A stretch of 64,000 nt of DNA from NCBI GenBank assembly GCA_040386775.1, contig JAZKEU010000008.1:99794-163793 (forward strand). Reading direction: 5' to 3'. Source of the DNA: Bdellovibrionota bacterium. Its GTDB lineage: Bacteria; Bdellovibrionota; Bdellovibrionia; Bdellovibrionales; JAEYZS01. Shown here piece by piece: positions 1 to 8,992 of this stretch. How positions within the stretch are numbered: the first letter of the stretch is position 1; every line of letters begins with the position of its first letter. Below the pieces are notes generated by a model, which was not told the origin of the DNA, ran no database searches, and worked only from the letters and a program-made list of their open reading frames with translations. A program made the translations under genes and the position numbers.

Positions 1-108
1 GATCAACTGGATCAACTGGATCAACTGGATCAACTGGATCAACTGGATCAACTGGATCAACTGGGTCAACTGGGTCAACTGGATCAACTGGGTCAACTGG
101 ATCAACTG
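1..108. repeat. 9-bp tandem repeat, 12 copies
   Basis: Twelve head-to-tail copies of gatcaactg. Copies 8, 9 and 11 carry ggtcaactg. On the minus strand the repeat encodes Val-Asp-Pro in the lipoprotein at the window edge. The unit length is a multiple of three, so copy-number change would keep the frame. The array probably continues left of base 1. Confidence 0.95.
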
Positions 109-484
109 GATCTTTTTCTATTACAGTAATAAAGAACTCGTGACCTTCTTCTTCACCACAAGCGTTGGTTGCAACTAAGAATACTGAGTAAACTCCAATC
201 TCATTTAGAGAAGTACTTACGGTTGCTCCTTCAATATCTACTTGAGTTGCGCCTTTTACTAAAGACCATACTCCGTGAATTCTATTTACAGACATATTAA
301 AGACTTCGTCTTGTTTGACTTCGGTAGGATGTATCACGGCCAGTTCGGTGGCATTGCATTCGTCGGGATTTTGTATGTTCTGGTTACTTAAAGATAGCTT
401 ATCAAATTCCATCTGCTTGTTACAAGCAACTGAACTTAAGATAACCATAGACAGTGCTGCTGACTTCAAAAAATATTTTTTCAT
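1..484 (-). CDS. Exported lipoprotein with Val-Asp-Pro repeat, C-terminus cut off by window edge
   Basis: The reading frame is open from an ATG at 484 to the left edge (161 codons). The start has a good ribosome site, GGGAG, just upstream. The N-terminus is a lipoprotein signal: a Lys-rich start, a hydrophobic stretch and the lipobox LSSVAC at about residue 20. About 100 residues follow that look like a beta-sandwich or Ig-like domain, including the segment VATNACGEEEGHEFFITVIE. The frame then enters a run of Val-Asp-Pro triplets encoded by the 9-bp tandem repeat at 1-108. Such runs usually link an anchored domain to further extracellular domains. The function is unknown and the missing part lies left of the window. 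Confidence 0.8.
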   Translation of the reverse strand, partial: MKKYFLKSAALSMVILSSVACNKQMEFDKLSLSNQNIQNPDECNATELAVIHPTEVKQDEVFNMSVNRIHGVWSLVKGATQVDIEGATVSTSLNEIGVYSVFLVATNACGEEEGHEFFITVIEKDPVDPVDPVDPVDPVDPVDPVDPVDPVDPVDPVDPVD

Positions 485-1327
485 AAAAAATCTCCCTTGG
501 GAGCTTAATTGCAGTCTGCATGCCACGGGTGAAGTGCGATCAGTTAGCTAAAAGTCCTGAAAGCTGGCTAAAAGTTAGATCCTGACAAAAAGTTGTATAG
601 TTTTTAATAAATATATTTTTGATTCACGACTCACAAACTACGGATTCATTTGAGAAAACCTAGACCAAAGACTTAGGGAAACATAATTATTCTCAAAGCA
701 AAACAGAATTGATGCGTTTCAATTCACGACAAGTCGATCAAAAAAAAATTCTAATCCAATAATATTGTCAGACATTTTTACAGGACCTTTTGATTTGAAC
801 AGCAATAATTAGAATCAAAAAAATTCTATCCATAGAAATTGTTATCGCATCCATAAGCTCAAAACAAAATTCAACTTATGCATTTTGATTTAATTACATT
901 CAACTTCAAGAAGAGTTTCAGTAAGCGACAAATCTTACTGCCGGAGCGGAAGTGATCAAAATGTATCTTTCTTATCCATATCACCATTGCAGGAAGATGT
1001 CCGCTGACACCAAAGTTTTTTACTAAAAGGTGCCCGTCGACACCGAAAGTTTTTGTAGCGGAACCCGCCGCGTAAAATTCAAATAATATTTTTTAAATTC
1101 AATTCGAGATTGACATGTTATTCAAGGCGGTAGGTTGTCTCTAGACAAGAATATTTCGGAGAAGTTAAATTTTTTAGATTTAAAATTTTATTTTTCGTTA
1201 ATAGCAATTTAATCACTTTTATCCAATATTAAAAAATCATGCAGTCACACTTCGAAAAACTAGATTTAAAAAGGCGTGATATATATTCCTGTAATTTATT
1301 AATTCGCGAACAGTGGAGATAAGGATT
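485..1327. other. Long non-coding stretch with short degenerate repeats
   Basis: About 840 bases, very AT-rich, with no convincing coding frame on either strand. Two features stand out. One is a pair of direct repeats at 998-1020 and 1031-1054. The other is an 18-nt segment at 937-954 that is an exact inverted copy of part of the HNH gene at 1972-1989. The left end must hold the promoter of the lipoprotein on the minus strand, and the right end that of the HNH gene. Confidence 0.6.
998..1054. repeat. Two degenerate direct repeats
   Basis: The pattern tgYccg-NNN-acaccRaaagttttt occurs at 998-1020 and again at 1031-1054, 33 bases apart. The core of the second copy (ggtg-cccgtcga-cacc) is close to palindromic. 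This could be a REP-like element, but there are only two copies here and no associated transposase is in view. Confidence 0.45.
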
Positions 1328-2248
1328 ATGAATGCAAATGTAAAAATAAATACCCTTTCAAATATAGCTCTGGAGAATAAACTTAAAGAACTAATCTCCA
1401 GTGAAAGAAAACTTCTTCATCTTATTCTTTTGCATATTAGGGAAGTAGATAAAAGAAAAATTTATTTAGAAAGAGCGTGCTCTAGTCTTTTTGAGTATCT
1501 CACTAAAAAATTAGGATATTCTTCTTCGGCGGCTCAAAGAAGAATTGAAGCCTCAAGACTTTTGAGAGAAGTTCCAGTTTTGGCAGAGAAGATTGAAAAA
1601 GGAACTTTGAATCTTACGCAAGTGGGGGAGTTCGCAAAGGCCATAAAGCAAAAAGAGAGGGAATCTTCCGAAAAGATAACTTCGGCGGTTAAAAGTGATC
1701 TCTTGCAGAAGATAGAAAACAAGAGTTCATTTGAAACTCAAAAGTTACTGGCACAGGAGTTGGATTTAAATCTCAAGCAACCTGAACAGAATCAGATTCA
1801 AAAAGATGAATCTGTACATCTTCAGATAACGCTGACCAAAACTCAATACGAGAAACTTTTAAAGTGCAAAGATATGAACGCACACAAATTACTTCAAAAC
1901 AACCAAGGAACCGGTCTTGCTGAAGTGATCGAAGTTTTGTCTGATAAGTTTTTAAATGAAAACAAGAGATCCACTTCCGCTCCGGCAGTGAATAGGATTG
2001 GAAATATCGCAAATGAATCAAACAAGACTTTAAGTCTTAAAACCAAGAAAATAATTTTATCCCAACAAATGTGCTGCCAATACAAAGACGCTAAAACTGG
2101 AGAGATTTGTAAAAGCACATTTGCCCTTGAGATAGACCATAAAACTTCAAGATGGGCGGGTGGGAATCACCATATAGACAACCTCCAAGTGCTTTGTTCC
2201 CAACATAATAAGTATAAATACCAAAAGGAATCTGGAGTTCGATTTTAG
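1328..2248 (+). CDS. HNH endonuclease
   Basis: 306 residues. The C-terminus carries a classical HNH nuclease core: LEIDHKTSRWAGGNHHIDNL followed by QVLCSQHNKYK, with the His of IDH, the Asn of DNL and the His of QHN. A Cys pair sits before it (MCCQYKD and EICKS), suggesting a structural zinc. The first 200 residues are helical and highly charged, like the N-terminal part of the HNH proteins that recur in Bdellovibrio genomes. The ATG at 1328 is preferred over the in-frame GTG at 1313, because GGAGATAAGG sits just before it. The gene stands alone, so a restriction or homing role cannot be shown from context. Confidence 0.85.
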   Translation: MNANVKINTLSNIALENKLKELISSERKLLHLILLHIREVDKRKIYLERACSSLFEYLTKKLGYSSSAAQRRIEASRLLREVPVLAEKIEKGTLNLTQVGEFAKAIKQKERESSEKITSAVKSDLLQKIENKSSFETQKLLAQELDLNLKQPEQNQIQKDESVHLQITLTKTQYEKLLKCKDMNAHKLLQNNQGTGLAEVIEVLSDKFLNENKRSTSAPAVNRIGNIANESNKTLSLKTKKIILSQQMCCQYKDAKTGEICKSTFALEIDHKTSRWAGGNHHIDNLQVLCSQHNKYKYQKESGVRF

Positions 2249-2351
2249 CTACGAAAAGCAAGAGGAGTTGTAGATCTCAGATGTTATATAATTAAGAAGG
2301 ATGGTATTTAGGAGCGTAACAAAGCAGCCAGTGAATTTTAAGTTTTTTACC

Positions 2352-2370
2352 GTGGCAAGATATTTGCCAC
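2352..2370. terminator. Hairpin, 7-bp stem, possibly a terminator of the HNH gene
   Basis: gtggcaa (2352-2358) pairs perfectly with ttgccac (2364-2370) over a 5-nt loop. There is no T-run after it, so termination is uncertain. A second GTGGC/GCCAC hairpin lies at 2385-2404. Confidence 0.4.
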
Positions 2371-2431
2371 ATATAAAATACTCTTGTGGCAGTTGAGCGC
2401 CACACTATCTATTAGCTAGCTGATAAGAATT

Positions 2432-2474
2432 TGTGTAGCCGATAAGAATTTATGTTAGTTAAGCAGGCTACACA
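2432..2474. repeat. 9-bp perfect inverted repeat
   Basis: tgtgtagcc (2432-2440) and ggctacaca (2466-2474) are perfect inverted copies separated by 25 bases. They lie just before the conserved element at 2482-2530. The pair could be an operator or an RNA stem. Confidence 0.6.
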
Positions 2475-2481
2475 AAGGATC

Positions 2482-2530
2482 GTTCAGTTTGATAATACTG
2501 GAAATTAATCCAACAAACTTTCGAACGGTA
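2482..2530 (+). promoter_or_regulatory. Leader element, copy 1 of 2
   Basis: The block contains tttgataat, taatccaacaa and gaacggta in the same order and spacing as a second copy at 31643-31692. Both lie upstream of genes for exported proteins (starts at 2552 and 31758). Nature unknown: promoter, RNA leader or short peptide are all possible. Confidence 0.5.
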
Positions 2531-2551
2531 TCTGAATTTAAAGGAGAGTTT

Positions 2552-3100
2552 ATGAAGCAATTTCTGATTATCTTTATTTTTTCTAGCGGTGTGTTTGCAC
2601 AGGAAAGAAATATTTATAATTCCAAACTTATTGTGACCGTACCTGAAGGAGCAAGCAGTCTGAGTTCAGCTGTTTTACCAAGCGGAAATACCACATTTAC
2701 AGAGCCTAGACTTCATATAAATGGAGAAAAATATTTAATCTATATCCCTCAGAGTAAAGGAAACAATTTCGACCAAGTTTGCCGATATCTGGGAAAAACT
2801 GCTGCTGTTAACTTTTATGATGCAGCTGATGTCGCCCTAACTTCAAAGAAGCAATATAGATCTAGTTTTGAAATAGGCGCTGAAATCGTAATAAATTGTC
2901 GTCGAGTATATGGTGAATACGGAGTATTTCTTGGCTATGAGGATGGGACTGACCATAACTGTAGTGAAGAGACGATGGCTCACTTAGACAGGAATGGAGT
3001 TGCTAAACTAGAGAGAGCGCGAACCGACATGGTAGGTGATAGCTATACGGCGACTAATGGTGCAATAAAAAATTACCTTAGTGCAATTATTTGCAAGTAA
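2552..3100 (+). CDS. Secreted protein of unknown function
   Basis: 182 residues. It starts with a short signal peptide, MKQFLIIFIFSSGVFAQ, cleaved after the Ala. The mature part has four cysteines (in QVCRY, INCRR, HNCSE and IICK), enough for two disulfides. The start at 2552 is preferred because AAAGGAGAG lies right before it and the frame gives a proper signal peptide. Longer in-frame starts would add a non-signal extension. I do not recognise the family. It is a single gene followed by a strong terminator. Confidence 0.75.
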   Translation: MKQFLIIFIFSSGVFAQERNIYNSKLIVTVPEGASSLSSAVLPSGNTTFTEPRLHINGEKYLIYIPQSKGNNFDQVCRYLGKTAAVNFYDAADVALTSKKQYRSSFEIGAEIVINCRRVYGEYGVFLGYEDGTDHNCSEETMAHLDRNGVAKLERARTDMVGDSYTATNGAIKNYLSAIICK

Positions 3101-3211
3101 AACTATCTAATGAACTTATCCCAGCAATTAAAGTTATTCTTCAAGAATACATGATGAGAAAGTAATTAGTTCTGAATTTAATCTTCTAACTAATACACAC
3201 CATACTCTATT

Positions 3212-3239
3212 AAAACGCCGATTAAATGATCGGCGTTTT
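3212..3239. terminator. Bidirectional intrinsic terminator
   Basis: AAAACGCCGAT (3212-3222) and ATCGGCGTTTT (3229-3239) form a perfect 11-bp stem with a 6-nt loop. T-runs occur on both strands. It serves the converging genes ending at 3100 and 3270. Confidence 0.85.
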
Positions 3240-3269
3240 AAGTTTTTACCGACATATAACTTGAAGGAC

Positions 3270-4067
3270 CTACCTCTTCGTATCCGTTGATTCAAAGATC
3301 TTGTCTGCCGATTTTTCGACAAAGCCGTGATAGAGTTCGCCGTTTGGAAGATTGTAGCGCTTTGCGAATTCATAATAGCAGCTTGGAATTTCGTGAGTGC
3401 CGTCCGTGAATTTTACTTTCATCTTGCCTGCCAGAGTAGAGGACTGCTCTAGGAATACTGAAGGGCCGCCCTTGATCTCTCCGCCGCTCGCATTCAGTTG
3501 AAAGCCGTTGGATTTTAACAACTCGTTTAGTTCAGCAAGTGTTTTAAAAGTCTTTAGCGCGTTGACGTTGACCGTAAAGTGATTTGCGCAAAAACCAAAA
3601 GCACTCATCCAGCCAGCGTACTCACTGACACTTAAAAGTTCTTGATATGTTTTGTAATCGATATCCCAAGGTCTTCCGGAAATGCAGAATTCAGGAGAGT
3701 CAGTTTGCGCCGCAGTGACTTTCTCACAAAGCGAATTGATGATGTTTTGAGTGTGCTTCGGAAATTTTTCAGTTAAGAGTTCGCTAATAAAAATTTTTGG
3801 TTGAGTCAGATCTTTGTGCTCTAAGTGAATCGCGTACAACTTCTTTTCCTCAAAGTGATATTCGCCCTTATTTTCATACCCATGTTTGCGAAATTCTTTT
3901 GCCAGACTTTCGATTCCCAATTTAGGATGTCTATAAGTTCTGAAAGCGACGTGGTCATTCAATACCTTTTCGCCACGTTCCTCAAGGAGTCTGTGAATCA
4001 CTCGTGCTTGAGGATTGAGTTCTGTGTATTGAGTCCAAAGTTTTTTGAGAATTTGATCTGCTGCCAT
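3270..4067 (-). CDS. DUF1338 family protein, 2-oxoadipate dioxygenase/decarboxylase-like
   Basis: 265 residues. The N-terminal motif NDHVAFRTY, the later ANHFTVNVN and the Glu of CYYEFAKRY match the metal-binding His, His and Glu pattern of the DUF1338 (HglS/YdcJ) family. Characterised members convert 2-oxoadipate to D-2-hydroxyglutarate in lysine breakdown, with a non-haem iron and a VOC-like fold. This one is shorter than the approximately 450-residue bacterial HglS proteins, so the substrate may differ. AGGAGCC precedes the ATG. It lies 16 bases after the ZIP transporter gene and is probably co-transcribed with it, which would fit a metal-dependent enzyme next to a metal importer (inference). 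Confidence 0.75.
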   Translation of the reverse strand: MAADQILKKLWTQYTELNPQARVIHRLLEERGEKVLNDHVAFRTYRHPKLGIESLAKEFRKHGYENKGEYHFEEKKLYAIHLEHKDLTQPKIFISELLTEKFPKHTQNIINSLCEKVTAAQTDSPEFCISGRPWDIDYKTYQELLSVSEYAGWMSAFGFCANHFTVNVNALKTFKTLAELNELLKSNGFQLNASGGEIKGGPSVFLEQSSTLAGKMKVKFTDGTHEIPSCYYEFAKRYNLPNGELYHGFVEKSADKIFESTDTKR

Positions 4068-4083
4068 ATTGGCTCCTATATCT

Positions 4084-4794
4084 TTACTTTAAGATATATA
4101 TAATACTAAGCCCTGCAATAAAAAGTGCAAGATGAATAAAGCGATTACGCCCCTTGTGATGAACTTGCGGTAAAAGATCACTCGTTGCGATATAAATAAA
4201 TGTGCCGGTAGACACAGCAATCAAGATATTTAAAGACGAATTGATCGTTAAATCCAAAGAATACTTAGATAAGAAAATTCCCGCTGGCGTCATAAGGCAA
4301 TACATCAAAATAAACCACACAACGTTCTTGTTCTTAAGCTGAGACTTAATAAGCAGAGTGGATAACGAAAAGCTCTCCGGAATTTTATGCGCCACTACGG
4401 CTGTAAGAAAAGGCGTTAAAAGCTGAACCGTATCTGTAGATTGAATAGCAATCCCTACAGAAAATCCTGTTAAAAGGCAATGAAGTGAAAGTCCAATAAA
4501 AGCAGAAATCCCTACAGTGTGAGAAACGCACCCATGCTCTTGGCAAGGATGAACCATAATGAATCGTTCAGTGATATAAAGAATTAAAAATCCAAGTAAA
4601 ACATAAAACCCCGCATCGGACCCGCTCATTCTAAAGGCCGTCGGAAGCATATATAAAAACGCCGTAGCAATTAAAACGCCACTACAAAAACTCAAAAGAG
4701 GGTTGATCTGTAAGGATTTTTTCTCCCAAACAATAGGAAGGAGAGCAAATACAAACGTGGTTAAAAATAATGTAACTGATGCAACTATGATCAT
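4084..4794 (-). CDS. ZIP family metal transporter
   Basis: 236 residues with about eight predicted membrane helices. Two ZIP signature helices are visible: LHCLLTGFSVG, with His and Gly, and AHKIPESF, with the His-x-x-x-Glu that lines the metal site. A short loop with HPCQEHGC before the fourth helix could bind metal. Members move zinc, iron or manganese into the cytoplasm. The ribosome site is weak. The gene is followed closely by the DUF1338 gene. Confidence 0.85.
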   Translation of the reverse strand: MIIVASVTLFLTTFVFALLPIVWEKKSLQINPLLSFCSGVLIATAFLYMLPTAFRMSGSDAGFYVLLGFLILYITERFIMVHPCQEHGCVSHTVGISAFIGLSLHCLLTGFSVGIAIQSTDTVQLLTPFLTAVVAHKIPESFSLSTLLIKSQLKNKNVVWFILMYCLMTPAGIFLSKYSLDLTINSSLNILIAVSTGTFIYIATSDLLPQVHHKGRNRFIHLALFIAGLSIIYILK

Positions 4795-4838
4795 AGAAAT
4801 CTCATTATAGAGTATGGTGAGATTGAATCAAGTAGTCT

Positions 4839-5726
4839 TTAGGGTTTGGATTGACCTTTTAGTCTCAGATCAGAAATATACATGCCTACTGAAAGCCAAA
4901 TGAGTGCAAACGCAAAGATCTTTGCCTTCTCAAAAGGCTCCCCATAGTAAAAAACTGCCAAAAAGAAGGTCGTCGTCGGCGTAATAAACTGCAAGATCCC
5001 AATTGTAGAAAGTTTAATTCTTTTAAGACTGAACAAGAAGAGAAGCAAAGGAACCGTAGTGATCACTCCGCACATAAAAAGCATCACCGAATCAAACCCG
5101 TTGTGTCCAAAAGAACTTCGCCCTTGGCCCTCAAGATAATACAAATAAGTTAAGGCCGGAACGAGCAAAAGGCTGGCCTCTTGAGCAAGTCCAATCACAG
5201 GATCCATGGGAGCAATCTTTCTAACAAATCCATAGAGCGCAAAAGAAAGGGCAATCACTAAAGATATCCAAGGCAAGTAACCAATACTGATGATGAGGGA
5301 CAAAACACCAATGGCCGCCACGGCCACGGCCCACTTCTGAAGTTTTGAAAGCTTTTCCTTTAGGATCAAGCTACCCAAAAATATATTTAAAATTGGATTG
5401 ATGTAATAACCCAGCGAAGTATCGAGGATATGGTTTTCATTGACCGCCCAAATAAAGATCAACCAATTGGTAGAAATTAAAATCGTAGTTAAGAGCAGAG
5501 TAAAAAAGGACTTTGCTGTTAGAAAACCATGTACGTAAGTTTTGAACCTTTTTTGCGCCAAAATAATAACTAATAATATAACCACCGACCAAATCACTCG
5601 GTGGTTGATCAATTCTAAAGCTGGAATATGCTTGAGTTGTTTCCAGAATATAGGGACGAGTCCCCAAAGCATATAACAAGTGATGGCAGCTAGAAGTCCT
5701 TTTGAATCGTCTGATGATGTCTTCAT
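4839..5726 (-). CDS. rarD: RarD family EamA transporter
   Basis: 295 residues with ten predicted membrane helices, as in EamA/DMT proteins. The N-terminus (GLLAAITCYMLWGLVPIFWK) and the internal LINHRVIWS are characteristic of RarD. The family is named for chloramphenicol sensitivity in E. coli, but its real substrate is not settled. It is the first gene of the minus-strand set reading toward 3270 and is divergent from trpS, so the short gap 5727-5817 holds both promoters. Confidence 0.88.
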   Translation of the reverse strand: MKTSSDDSKGLLAAITCYMLWGLVPIFWKQLKHIPALELINHRVIWSVVILLVIILAQKRFKTYVHGFLTAKSFFTLLLTTILISTNWLIFIWAVNENHILDTSLGYYINPILNIFLGSLILKEKLSKLQKWAVAVAAIGVLSLIISIGYLPWISLVIALSFALYGFVRKIAPMDPVIGLAQEASLLLVPALTYLYYLEGQGRSSFGHNGFDSVMLFMCGVITTVPLLLFLFSLKRIKLSTIGILQFITPTTTFFLAVFYYGEPFEKAKIFAFALIWLSVGMYISDLRLKGQSKP

Positions 5727-5817
5727 GAATCAGAAAATATTAGGCCCATTCATACTATTTAGCAATGACTTTTGGGTTTGGATTGGAGTACCATGACTTT
5801 ACCAAGACGGAGATGCA

Positions 5818-6819
5818 ATGGCAGATAAAGTTGTACTGACAGGAGTTAAACCCACAGGGAAAGTTCATATTGGGAATTATATTGGAGCAATTCGACCAGC
5901 TTTAAGTCACGCCCAACATTTTACCCAATCTTTATTTTTCATTGCTGATTACCATGCTCTCACAACCATTCCAGATCCAAAAGAACTGAAAGAGCTCACT
6001 TATGATGTGGCCGCATCGTGGATAGCCGCTGGCCTTGATCCGAAGAAAAATATTATTTATCGCCAATCCGATGTCCATGAAGTTTTCGAAATCTTCTGGA
6101 TCCTTTCGTGTTTTTCACCCAAAGGTTTGATGAATAGAGCTCATGCGTACAAAGCGCGCGTGCAGGAAAACGAACAAGAAGGAAAATCGGATTTAGATTC
6201 TGGCGTGAATATGGGTCTTTATAATTATCCTATTTTGATGGCGAGTGATATTTTGAGCTTCGACACAGATTTAGTTCCGGTAGGCGAGGATCAGATCCAG
6301 CATCTAGAGATCGCAAGAGATCTCGCGCAAAAAGTAAATCACACTTACAAAACTCAAGTTTTAAAAGTTCCAGAATTTTCTGTTCAAAAAGACGCAAAAA
6401 TAGTTCCAGGATTGGATGGCAGAAAAATGTCTAAGAGCTACGACAATACGATTCCAATGTTTATGGACTCCGCAAAGATGAGAAAGCTCGTCATGAAAAT
6501 CAAAACGGATTCCTTGCCTCCAGAAGCTCCAAAATCTACAAATGATTCTGTGATCTTCACTTTGTATAAAGAATTTGCAAATCCCACGCAGATCAAAGAC
6601 CTTGCCATGAAGTATGAAACAGGAATCGGGTGGGGAGATGCAAAACAACTTCTCTTTGAAGCCATGGATGCGCATCTTGCACCGATGAGAGATAAGTATT
6701 TAGCGCTCATGTCGGACAAAACTGAGCTTGATAGCATCCTGGCAGAAGGTGCAGAGCGAGCTAGACTTCAGGCGAGAGCAGTTCTAAAAAGAGTCAGACA
6801 ATCTATCGGAATGAATTAG
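5818..6819 (+). CDS. trpS: Tryptophanyl-tRNA synthetase
   Basis: 333 residues, the usual bacterial length. Class I synthetase motifs are both intact: HIGN at residues 17-20 and KMSKS in the segment GRKMSKSYDN. The protein charges tRNA-Trp in the cytoplasm. The start is supported by GGAG upstream. It is a single gene. Confidence 0.97.
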   Translation: MADKVVLTGVKPTGKVHIGNYIGAIRPALSHAQHFTQSLFFIADYHALTTIPDPKELKELTYDVAASWIAAGLDPKKNIIYRQSDVHEVFEIFWILSCFSPKGLMNRAHAYKARVQENEQEGKSDLDSGVNMGLYNYPILMASDILSFDTDLVPVGEDQIQHLEIARDLAQKVNHTYKTQVLKVPEFSVQKDAKIVPGLDGRKMSKSYDNTIPMFMDSAKMRKLVMKIKTDSLPPEAPKSTNDSVIFTLYKEFANPTQIKDLAMKYETGIGWGDAKQLLFEAMDAHLAPMRDKYLALMSDKTELDSILAEGAERARLQARAVLKRVRQSIGMN

Positions 6820-6850
6820 TTTAGAACAATACCAAGGTCGCAATTTTTTA

Positions 6851-6867
6851 GTCCTAATCAATAGGAC
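6851..6867 (+). terminator. Weak hairpin after trpS
   Basis: gtccta and taggac form a 6-bp stem with a 5-nt loop 31 bases after the trpS stop. There is no clear T-run, so this is only a possible terminator. Confidence 0.35.
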
Positions 6868-6954
6868 CTATTTCCAGGTAAAAAGTTAAAGCAGTACTTT
6901 TAGTTTGGTTTTTAAGACTCCGAAATTCTCTATATAGAGTTTAGGAGTAATTCG

Positions 6955-8841
6955 ATGCAACCAGTAGTATATAAAAGTCTTGTTTTAGCAGCAGTTCTTT
7001 TAATGACAGTATCTTGTTCAAAGGAAAATTCTGAAAGCATCCAGACACCGACCCAGGTCAGTGAGTTCACAGCATTTCATCCAGTGACTGGACTTCCTCT
7101 AAAAGCTGAAGATTTAACGGCAGAGATGTTAAGAGAAGATGCAGATTATGGTGTGACTTCTAAGGTTGATGATAAAGCTGAAGGTGAAATTCAAGCCATG
7201 GAAGTCCATGAAACGGAAGTGGATGTAGAGAAAAGTAAAAATATTCTACTCTTTGGCTACACGCCTGACGGCAGTTATAATTCTCATATCACTCCTCAAT
7301 GTTACAGAACAGAGGTAGACAAAATTGTTTCTTCTTATAATGGACCAACTTCAAATCTTGCTCAAAGCTTGCAGTCATGGGCAAATCGTTGCGAAAGAGA
7401 GCTTTCGAGATACAATACAAACAACATTGCAGCGGTACTTAAGTTTGCCAATACAAAGTATGACATTACCGGCAACACAATCAAGAATATCGATATCGAG
7501 TTTGAAGACCTTTCTAGAATCAAAGCCATGTTGGGTTTGAAGTCAGGAAAAAGGCCTTTAGTTATTTTTAAATCTGGTGTTTATTCCAACGCCGCTGATG
7601 GAGAAGTGACAAGAAACTTTTTTATGCATCTGTTTGAAGAAAGTCCTTTTCATATTCTTTATTTGGCAAGTGTCACCGGTACAGACTACATGAAGCAAAA
7701 CGGTGCCGTTGCTCTTGGGGGAATGGACGAGGGAAGACAAATTCAAAAGATCGTAGATATGGTGAGTGCAGATCCTAGATATAAAGATCTTATTGAAGAC
7801 ATCCACGTGGTGGGTGTGAGCTTAGGAAGTCATGGAGTATTGTATTCAAGTTTATACAATTCCTTTGAGCAAAACTCTAAGACTAAAATTAAAAGTGCCA
7901 TCGCACTTTGCCCTGTGGTGAATTTAGAGCCAACAATTAAAAGCGTATTTGAGCCTACAATCGCTGGGATCTACTATGCGATCCTCACCAATCAAACTTT
8001 AAAAGACGTGTACGATAGGATTCCAATACTAAGGCAATATTTGGATCCTAGTGGCTTATGGACACAAAAACAAATGTACGATGCTTCAACAAAGTCTACG
8101 CTTTGGCATTACAAAGAGAAGACATCAAAGACCCCACTCAATGGTCTTCCGTTTGAAGGAAAAAGAGTTCATGATTTCTCAGATTTTTGGGAATACAATA
8201 ATTTTGTTCAGTATGTAGATCAGGTGACAACACCAACATTGATTGTGCATTCAAGAGATGACTTTTTGGTTCAATCTATATTCAATAGTGATGAGCTTTT
8301 AAAAAAGACTCAAAATAAAAATTCGCAGGTGGGCATTGTAGAGTTTCAAAATGGTAGCCATTGCGCTCTCAATGTGGCGACCGGTTGGCAGACTGTGTCT
8401 TCGATGCTGAGATCCTTTATTTTAAAACACTCGACATACAAAGAAGAAGAGGGAGTAAAAGTTACGGTTCCATTCAGGGCCCCCTATTTAAACTCTAATC
8501 ATAAAATTTCTAAATTTACATTTGCCGCTGCTAAAGACAACAGCTTTGCGCAAGTTGAGATTCAATACTTTGATGGATCAGAGGTCACAGCAGGAACGCC
8601 TTGCATGAGATATGATCCTCTCTTTGCTCCAGATCTTTGCTACAAGTCTAAAACAGAGAGTGTAGACTTGAACATAATTTCGGGGGTAAGAGTTCCCAAA
8701 ACAGACTTTGAAGTAAAAAGACTTACAAGATGGTTAAATACTCACGTGAGTCTTTTAAATAAAAATTCAGAGCTAGTGATAGGAAGTAATTTGTGGCCCA
8801 CTTCGATTGAAGCAAGCACAAAGCCAGACTTTCAAAACTAA
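6955..8841 (+). CDS. Large exported lipoprotein with alpha/beta-hydrolase fold
   Basis: 628 residues. The signal ends in the lipobox LLMTVSC, so the protein is probably lipid-anchored. The centre carries a nucleophile elbow GVSLGS (in VVGVSLGSHGVLYSS) typical of serine alpha/beta hydrolases. A later segment TPTLIVHSRDDFLV looks like the acid turn, and FQNGSHCALN offers the His. These would complete a Ser-Asp-His triad. A lipase, esterase or peptidase role at the cell surface is likely, but the substrate is unknown. TTAGGAG precedes the ATG. It is a single gene. Confidence 0.75.
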   Translation: MQPVVYKSLVLAAVLLMTVSCSKENSESIQTPTQVSEFTAFHPVTGLPLKAEDLTAEMLREDADYGVTSKVDDKAEGEIQAMEVHETEVDVEKSKNILLFGYTPDGSYNSHITPQCYRTEVDKIVSSYNGPTSNLAQSLQSWANRCERELSRYNTNNIAAVLKFANTKYDITGNTIKNIDIEFEDLSRIKAMLGLKSGKRPLVIFKSGVYSNAADGEVTRNFFMHLFEESPFHILYLASVTGTDYMKQNGAVALGGMDEGRQIQKIVDMVSADPRYKDLIEDIHVVGVSLGSHGVLYSSLYNSFEQNSKTKIKSAIALCPVVNLEPTIKSVFEPTIAGIYYAILTNQTLKDVYDRIPILRQYLDPSGLWTQKQMYDASTKSTLWHYKEKTSKTPLNGLPFEGKRVHDFSDFWEYNNFVQYVDQVTTPTLIVHSRDDFLVQSIFNSDELLKKTQNKNSQVGIVEFQNGSHCALNVATGWQTVSSMLRSFILKHSTYKEEEGVKVTVPFRAPYLNSNHKISKFTFAAAKDNSFAQVEIQYFDGSEVTAGTPCMRYDPLFAPDLCYKSKTESVDLNIISGVRVPKTDFEVKRLTRWLNTHVSLLNKNSELVIGSNLWPTSIEASTKPDFQN

Positions 8842-8992
8842 TTTTTTTAATTCATCATTAAAATCATCAGAGCAAAATAGCAAGATGTTTGCAGTTGCAT
8901 TTTAATTTTTTTTGAATACTATACTAGGCACTGCATAAACCCTTAGTGCTTTTGCTCTAAGACTAACAAAAGACTAACAACGGAGTTTGTTC

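Larger units (their letters stand above)
2249..2551. other. Non-coding stretch with three inverted repeats and a conserved leader element
   Basis: No coding frame was seen. The stretch holds three hairpins: gtggcaa/ttgccac at 2352-2370, tgtggc/gccaca at 2385-2404, and tgtgtagcc/ggctacaca at 2432-2474. It also holds a near-direct repeat of gataagaattt at about 2422 and 2441. An element at 2482-2530 is shared with the region upstream of the aminotransferase gene at 31758. Confidence 0.6.

Noticed and set aside
315-551. Open frame of 78 codons on the plus strand
   Set aside because: It lies opposite the lipoprotein gene, which has a proper signal peptide and ribosome site. The plus-strand frame has no such support.
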